A stretch of 10,657 nucleotides of DNA. Origin: an uncultured Pseudomonadota bacterium. GTDB taxonomy: Bacteria > SAR324 > NAC60-12. The DNA is taken from assembly GCA_913052275.1 (NCBI GenBank), contig CAJXDX010000051.1, positions 1 to 10,657 of the forward strand, in the 5' to 3' direction. This document shows positions 7,364 through 10,657 of this stretch, in pieces (position 1 is the first letter of the stretch; each line of letters starts with the position of its first letter). Under the pieces are notes generated by a model. The model saw only the letters and a list, made by a program, of their open reading frames with translations. It was not told where the DNA came from and did not search any database. The translations under genes were made by a program, and so were the position numbers.

Positions 7364-8140
7364 ATGTCTATTGTTGTTTCAAATAAGCAAAAAATCCATT
7401 ATGAGCTTGCCGGGGACAAAGGCCCCTGGATGCTGCTTCATCCTCCTCACATGATTCCTATGAATGCCTGGAAAGAAGACGGGTATGTGAAACAGCTGGA
7501 GCAGGACTTCCGTCTGGTGCTGATTGAGCCGCTTGGACAAGGTTACAGCGATGCTCCGAAAGATTATTCCCATTACACGATTTCCTCACGAATCAGGCAT
7601 GTACTTGACGTCATGCGTGAAGTACAAGCCGATTACACATATTTTTTAGGTATGGGATTGGGAGCTCAAGTCGGTTTTCAAATGTCTAAAGAGTTTCCTC
7701 GTAGGATAAGATCACTGATTACCGCAGGCGCCCAGCCATATCAGGAACTTGAAGAAGCAAAGTTTCTGAAAGAAAAATTAGATAAACTGCGATCAGGAAA
7801 TATAAGCGCTTATCTCCAGCAATGGCATTCATTAGACCATTTAACTGAGGGGCAGGAAAAAGTAATTTTGCAAGGTGATGCTGAAGCGTATGCTCTTGGT
7901 CTGGAAGCATCCATCAATTGGGAGGGCTTAGGTGACGACCTACAATCTCTTGGAACAGCAACTCTGCTTTTTACTGCAAAAGCTGAGTCCCGATTTTTGT
8001 CTGTAAGAGACGCTGGGAAACGTATGCGTTATGGCCGCTATGTGATTCTTCCAAAAGTGCTGTATAGCCATGGTCTTTGGAGTTCAGAATTAATCATAAA
8101 ACCGCTTCTGGAATTTACCCACAGAGACCGTTCAAACTAA
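7364..8140 (+). CDS. Alpha/beta-hydrolase-fold protein lacking the nucleophile Ser
   Basis: A 258-residue cytosolic protein with the alpha/beta-hydrolase fold: the HPPH oxyanion-region segment (26-29), IEPLGQGYSDAP (54-65, the usual D-x-x-G-x-G-x-S loop), a nucleophile elbow after strand 5, a helical lid (about 125-185), and a late His in YSHG (H236). At the elbow the sequence is FLGMGLGAQ (95-102 area), so the expected GxSxG reads G-M-G-L-G, with Gly98 where the catalytic Ser (or Asp/Cys) should stand. The usual acid after strand 7 (LLFTAKAESRF, about 201-211) is also not a clear Asp; Glu208 is the nearest candidate. The reading frame is intact. Either it is a non-catalytic homologue or it uses different chemistry, as cofactor-free dioxygenases of this fold do with only the His. 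It lies 12 bases before the FecR gene, so the two are probably cotranscribed. No ribosome site stands out at ATG 7364. Confidence 0.85.
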   Translation: MSIVVSNKQKIHYELAGDKGPWMLLHPPHMIPMNAWKEDGYVKQLEQDFRLVLIEPLGQGYSDAPKDYSHYTISSRIRHVLDVMREVQADYTYFLGMGLGAQVGFQMSKEFPRRIRSLITAGAQPYQELEEAKFLKEKLDKLRSGNISAYLQQWHSLDHLTEGQEKVILQGDAEAYALGLEASINWEGLGDDLQSLGTATLLFTAKAESRFLSVRDAGKRMRYGRYVILPKVLYSHGLWSSELIIKPLLEFTHRDRSN

Positions 8141-8152
8141 GACTTCAGGAAA

Positions 8153-9073
8153 ATGGTAACCCGCCGCTGGTTAATAGTCTCACTCATGCTTTTTATTTTG
8201 AGTATTCCCTTGTCTGAGTTTTGTGAGGCAAAATCATTTCCGGACTTTGCAGTACTTTCACAAATTCAAGGTAAAATAAAAGCCGGCCCTGCAAAAAAAA
8301 TGGTGGAGGGTACCAATGGGCTGCTGTTGCGTCACAGGCATAGAGTTAAAACTGAAAAAGACGGAAAGGCAACAGTATTTATTAAAGACGGTTCTGAAAT
8401 ACGATTATTTGCTGATACCGAACTGATTGTCGGCGCGAAAAAAAGCCGTAACTCCCGCTGGATGCGGTACAGACTGGTATTGCTATCAGGAAGTTTCTGG
8501 GGTCATTTTGTTAGAGAGAAAAATCCTGTAGAAATAAGCGGTGGAAGTATGCGATTACAGGTTTCTGACGCATCCATCAGATTTTCAAAGAAAAAAACTG
8601 GAACTGATATCTCTGTATTAAACGGAACTGTGAGGGTGTTTAACAAAAGTTCTTTCGTAAAATTGCATGGAGGTCAACGTCTTTATCAAATTCAGAAAAA
8701 CGATTTCATGCCACAAAAAGTCAGTATCATCCCGAATCAATTAAAACTCTCACTTGAGCCATCCGAACCAGTCTTTCAAGGAGACAAAACCATAGAGCTT
8801 AATCTGAATTTGCAGGTTGTTCGTTACGGCAGTGACCGTGCTGTAGAACGCCCAGGTCCGGTTCATTTAAGGGCTAACTATTATAATTTGGAAATACCTG
8901 ATTCAATCCGTCTCAATACCGATGGCAATGCAAAGGCCAAAATCAAAGTTGCCCCGCCAAATTCAGAGGACCGTACATTTGAAGGCTCGGTCACTTTTCA
9001 TGCTATTATGGACCAAAAAGGATTTGATGATGTGAGGGATGGAACATTTAAAGTGAAATTCAGAAACCTTTGA
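8153..9073 (+). CDS. Exported FecR-domain protein with C-terminal beta domain
   Basis: A 306-residue protein with a signal peptide (MVTRRW, hydrophobic WLIVSLMLFILSIPL, cleavage near CEA at about 24-26), so it is predicted in the periplasm. Residues about 38-185 match the FecR domain: GKIKAGPA, HRVKTEKDGKATVFIKDGSE (61-82 area), the LVLLSGSFWGHF strand (108-119) and ISVLNGTVRVF (153-163). A second all-beta region (about 196-306, from LKLSLEPSEPVFQGDK onward) resembles an Ig-like sandwich and is not part of the basic domain. It has no anti-sigma cytoplasmic part and no sigma factor or TonB receptor gene nearby, so it is not a classic FecR regulator. A structural or sensor role in the envelope is inference. 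AGGA (8147-8150) lies only two bases before the ATG, shorter than usual, with the preceding gene 12 bases away. Confidence 0.83.
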   Translation: MVTRRWLIVSLMLFILSIPLSEFCEAKSFPDFAVLSQIQGKIKAGPAKKMVEGTNGLLLRHRHRVKTEKDGKATVFIKDGSEIRLFADTELIVGAKKSRNSRWMRYRLVLLSGSFWGHFVREKNPVEISGGSMRLQVSDASIRFSKKKTGTDISVLNGTVRVFNKSSFVKLHGGQRLYQIQKNDFMPQKVSIIPNQLKLSLEPSEPVFQGDKTIELNLNLQVVRYGSDRAVERPGPVHLRANYYNLEIPDSIRLNTDGNAKAKIKVAPPNSEDRTFEGSVTFHAIMDQKGFDDVRDGTFKVKFRNL

Positions 9074-9179
9074 ATTACAACTCTTAGTAAAAACTCAATG
9101 CAAATGTTTATATATAGAAAAACGCTGATTCAAATCATTAAATACCCTGAAACACTTAAAATCTTTTTCAAAAATCCTG

Positions 9180-9911
9180 ATGTTTGATTTTGCCAACATT
9201 GCCGGAGGGGCTCTCATTGGAGCAGTATTGGCCTGGATTCTAATGCTATGGGTAAAGGTTTTTGTAACACAAGTATATGCTGCAGCACCTGAGGATTCTT
9301 CTGATTATTCTTTAGACAGTAACTCAATTAATATTCCGGACTGGGTAATTATTGCTGTACTGACAATTACCGCAGGTGCATTTGCCTGGTGGAGGCAATG
9401 GAATCCGGAATTTTTTAGCGACATCATTTTAGTCACAGCACTGGCAGGCGTAGCCTTAATTGACAGAAAAACTATGTTAATTGAAGGGCGACTGATTGCT
9501 CTGGCAATTATTCTGCGCTTGTGCTGGCTTTTATACTTTGCTCCGGAGGATATACTCAATTCTCTTTCAGGCTTATTGATTGGAGCAGGAATTCTTTTTT
9601 TCGTAGGATTCCTGTATGAAACATTCAGGCACCGTCAAGGCCTGGGTGAGGGAGATGCGGCTGTACTTGGTTTAATTGGTATGTGGGTTGGTTGGCAGGG
9701 ACTGGGAGCAGTATTACTAATTGCCGCAGTAACCGGAATTATTATTGGAGGAATTACACTGCTGAAAAACCGCGAAAAGAATCAGGAATTCACCACTCTT
9801 CTGCAAACTCAAATTCCATTTGCACCTTATCTTTGCCTGGCAGGGATAACAGTCTATCTGATTCAAGAAACAGGATATCGAAATTTTGTACTTGGGTTTG
9901 ATTATTTTTGA
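9180..9911 (+). CDS. Prepilin peptidase (type IV leader peptidase, A24 family), short form
   Basis: An inner-membrane GxGD aspartic protease of 243 residues, predicted to cleave leaders of type IV pilins or type II secretion pseudopilins. The two catalytic Asp are visible: D95 in ALIDRKTMLIEG (92-103) and D159 in GLGEGDAAVLG (154-164). The GMWVGWQGLG stretch after it (167-176) and QIPFAPYL (211-218, the family's IPFGP motif) agree. Six to seven hydrophobic segments are present. The N-terminal cytoplasmic cysteine (methyltransferase) domain of PilD/PilO-type enzymes is missing; only the first membrane helix and a loop (about residues 30-53) are seen. The Lys usually found just after GxGD (GxGDxKL) is Ala161. 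ATG 9180 has no good ribosome site. It follows the FecR gene by 106 bases; no pilus genes lie in the window. Confidence 0.87.
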   Translation: MFDFANIAGGALIGAVLAWILMLWVKVFVTQVYAAAPEDSSDYSLDSNSINIPDWVIIAVLTITAGAFAWWRQWNPEFFSDIILVTALAGVALIDRKTMLIEGRLIALAIILRLCWLLYFAPEDILNSLSGLLIGAGILFFVGFLYETFRHRQGLGEGDAAVLGLIGMWVGWQGLGAVLLIAAVTGIIIGGITLLKNREKNQEFTTLLQTQIPFAPYLCLAGITVYLIQETGYRNFVLGFDYF

Positions 9912-9989
9912 ACAATTGTTAATTTAAGCAAAGTTAAACTGTTTTCTGCTTGAATTTGAAAATTAAATATAACTTTGTTTTGACTGCTG

Positions 9990-10051
9990 GAAGCAACTAA
10001 AAATATTTATTAAGTTTCCCTATTTTCAGTTGTTTCAAAATTCTTTTTTTA
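9990..10051 (+). terminator. Probable intrinsic terminator after the prepilin peptidase
   Basis: A long stem: the left arm at 9990-10005 (GAAGCAACTAAAAATA) pairs with the right arm at 10021-10036 (TATTTTCAGTTGTTTC), 16 positions with one mismatch and one G-U pair around a 15-base loop. The stem is followed by AAAATTC and a run of seven T's (10045-10051 region). It lies about 80 bases after the prepilin peptidase stop. The stem is AT-rich and the T-run is offset from it by about seven bases, so strength is uncertain. Confidence 0.42.
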
Positions 10052-10100
10052 CATAAGAACAAGCTTCCATCTCTCTTAAATCCAATTCATACATGATCAT
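10035..10100 (-). CDS. Possible coupled micro-ORF (21 residues) after the zinc-motif gene
   Basis: The ATG at 10100 overlaps the TGA stop of the preceding gene in the ATGA pattern, and a 21-codon frame encodes MIMYELDLREMEACSYVKKE plus a final Phe before TGA. Composition is protein-like (charged residues, one Cys), but so short a frame can easily be chance in AT-rich DNA. It also overlaps the proposed plus-strand terminator, whose T-run supplies its KK codons. No ribosome site is visible; expression would depend on coupling. Confidence 0.15.
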   Translation of the reverse strand: MIMYELDLREMEACSYVKKEF

Positions 10101-10408
10101 TCAGATTTATTCTGCAACGCCTCACTGATCAAATTCTGAACCATTGGTTTGTACAATTTCCATAAATCCTGCCCAAGTTCCGTAAGATTGTAGCCCCTGC
10201 CGGAACAGACATGGCATGACTGGCGCAGATTAATCTGAATAGTCCCCCATTCGTCCAATCCTGCAATATATCCGCTTCCTTCACACTCAGTACATGGTTT
10301 TTTTAAATCTGAAATTAACATTTGCTTTAAACTATGATGAGAATATGGTAGGTTTGTTGTGGTAAACGCATGAATTGTGCCTTGCTTTATCACAATTTTT
10401 GTTTTCAT
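10097..10408 (-). CDS. Small protein with two DnaJ-type CxxCxGxG zinc motifs
   Basis: A cytosolic protein of 103 residues from ATG 10408 (113 from the in-frame ATG 10438; neither has a clear ribosome site). It holds two CxxCxGxG motifs, CTECEGSG (39-46) and CHVCSGRG (65-72), 26 residues apart, enough to make one zinc site like half of the DnaJ central domain. The linker (LDEWGTIQINLRQ) looks like a beta-hairpin, as in DnaJ zinc ribbons. There is no J domain and no client-binding domain. The N-terminal part (KTKIVIKQG, HHSLKQML) and the C-terminal helix (ELGQDLWKLYKPMVQNLISE) are not recognised. The fold also recalls small zinc proteins such as anti-TRAP, but I see no specific match. Function is unknown; a role in protein folding or RNA/protein binding would be a guess. 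Confidence 0.75.
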   Translation of the reverse strand: MKTKIVIKQGTIHAFTTTNLPYSHHSLKQMLISDLKKPCTECEGSGYIAGLDEWGTIQINLRQSCHVCSGRGYNLTELGQDLWKLYKPMVQNLISEALQNKSE

Positions 10409-10439
10409 TTTAATAGTATTTATTCCAGATAAAGGCATT

Positions 10440-10657
10440 AAAAAACTGGTGGAAGAAAGATTTTTGCCTGCTGGATTAAAATTTGGGTCTTCAAGTATTG
10501 ACTTAACACTTTCAGATTCCTACAGCTGGCAGGAACCTTAAAAGGATAAAATTACTCTGGGTGAATCTGTCCTGCATTAACTTGTGCAGGCAAATCAATT
10601 AATTACAGAACCGAATCATATTGTGCTTGCCAGCACTGCAGTATCCATCAGTGTAGT
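10440..10657 (+). pseudogene. Broken dCTP deaminase/dUTPase-like gene, cut by the window end
   Basis: One plus-strand frame reads as protein in pieces: KKLVEERFLPA then GLKFGSSSIDLTLSDSYSW (codons 10473-10529), QEP, a TAA at 10539, KDKITLGESVLH, a second TAA at 10578, then LVQANQLITEPNHIVLAST (10581-10637) and AVSISV to the edge. The SSSIDLTL-type strand followed about 45 residues later by an xxHIVLAST strand resembles the N-terminal part of dCTP deaminases (SxDLRLG, then FVLGSTxE). All pieces are in the same frame, so two nonsense codons, not frameshifts, break it. The frame is open back to 10374 but has no ATG, and that part overlaps the zinc-motif gene. TAA ends several intact genes here (thrC, the acyltransferase, the hydrolase), so it is a real stop in this genome. 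The family assignment rests on a short match and is tentative. Confidence 0.42.

Noticed and set aside
9074..9179. TATATATA box as a promoter for the prepilin peptidase
   Set aside because: No acceptable -35 element at 16-18 bases; AT-rich spacers give such boxes by chance.
9911..9920. AACAATTGTT palindrome after the prepilin peptidase
   Set aside because: A ten-base AT-rich palindrome without a partner copy or flanking structure is expected by chance.
10539..10580. TAA recoding or programmed read-through in the deaminase-like frame
   Set aside because: TAA ends several intact genes in the same window, the frame lacks a start codon, and two stops within 40 bases fit decay better.

Overview
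The window (10,657 bases, AT-rich, tightly packed) looks like chromosomal DNA of a free-living Gram-negative bacterium. The evidence is a lipid A-type (LpxL/HtrB family) acyltransferase, a small exported protein ending in the C-terminal Phe typical of outer-membrane proteins, a prepilin peptidase and a FecR-domain periplasmic protein. The gene content and composition would suit a marine deltaproteobacterial or SAR324-like lineage, but that placement is only an impression. No mobile element, CRISPR array, tRNA or rRNA was recognised.

Left part, minus strand (98-4725). Reading leftward from 4725, the genes are a small exported orphan protein, a MaoC-like (R)-hydratase/dehydratase, a PiT-family phosphate permease, a DUF47/PhoU-like partner protein that overlaps the permease by 4 bases, and a PIG3-type NAD(P)H:quinone oxidoreductase. 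The permease and DUF47 genes form a clear phosphate-uptake pair. The oxidoreductase may be read with them.

Middle, plus strand (4837-9911). A divergent intergenic region of about 110 bases separates the two halves. Five genes then run in the same direction: threonine synthase (thrC), an LpxL-like acyltransferase with a TTG start, an alpha/beta-hydrolase-fold protein with Gly in place of the nucleophile Ser, a FecR-domain exported protein, and a short prepilin peptidase lacking the N-terminal cysteine domain. Gaps are 50, 53, 12 and 106 bases, so at least the hydrolase and FecR genes are probably cotranscribed. A long stem-loop followed by a T-run at about 9990-10051 could end this unit.

Right end (10035-10657). 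A small minus-strand protein carries two DnaJ-type CxxCxGxG zinc motifs. Beyond it, the last ~215 bases hold a plus-strand reading frame that resembles the N-terminal part of the dCTP deaminase/dUTPase superfamily. It is broken by two in-frame TAA codons and lacks a credible start, so I read it as a decaying gene cut by the window edge.

The genes are mostly housekeeping. The observations most worth a second look are the broken deaminase-like gene, the Ser-less hydrolase, the compact prepilin peptidase, and the two-motif zinc protein with a possible coupled micro-ORF. I do not see a convincing new multi-gene system.
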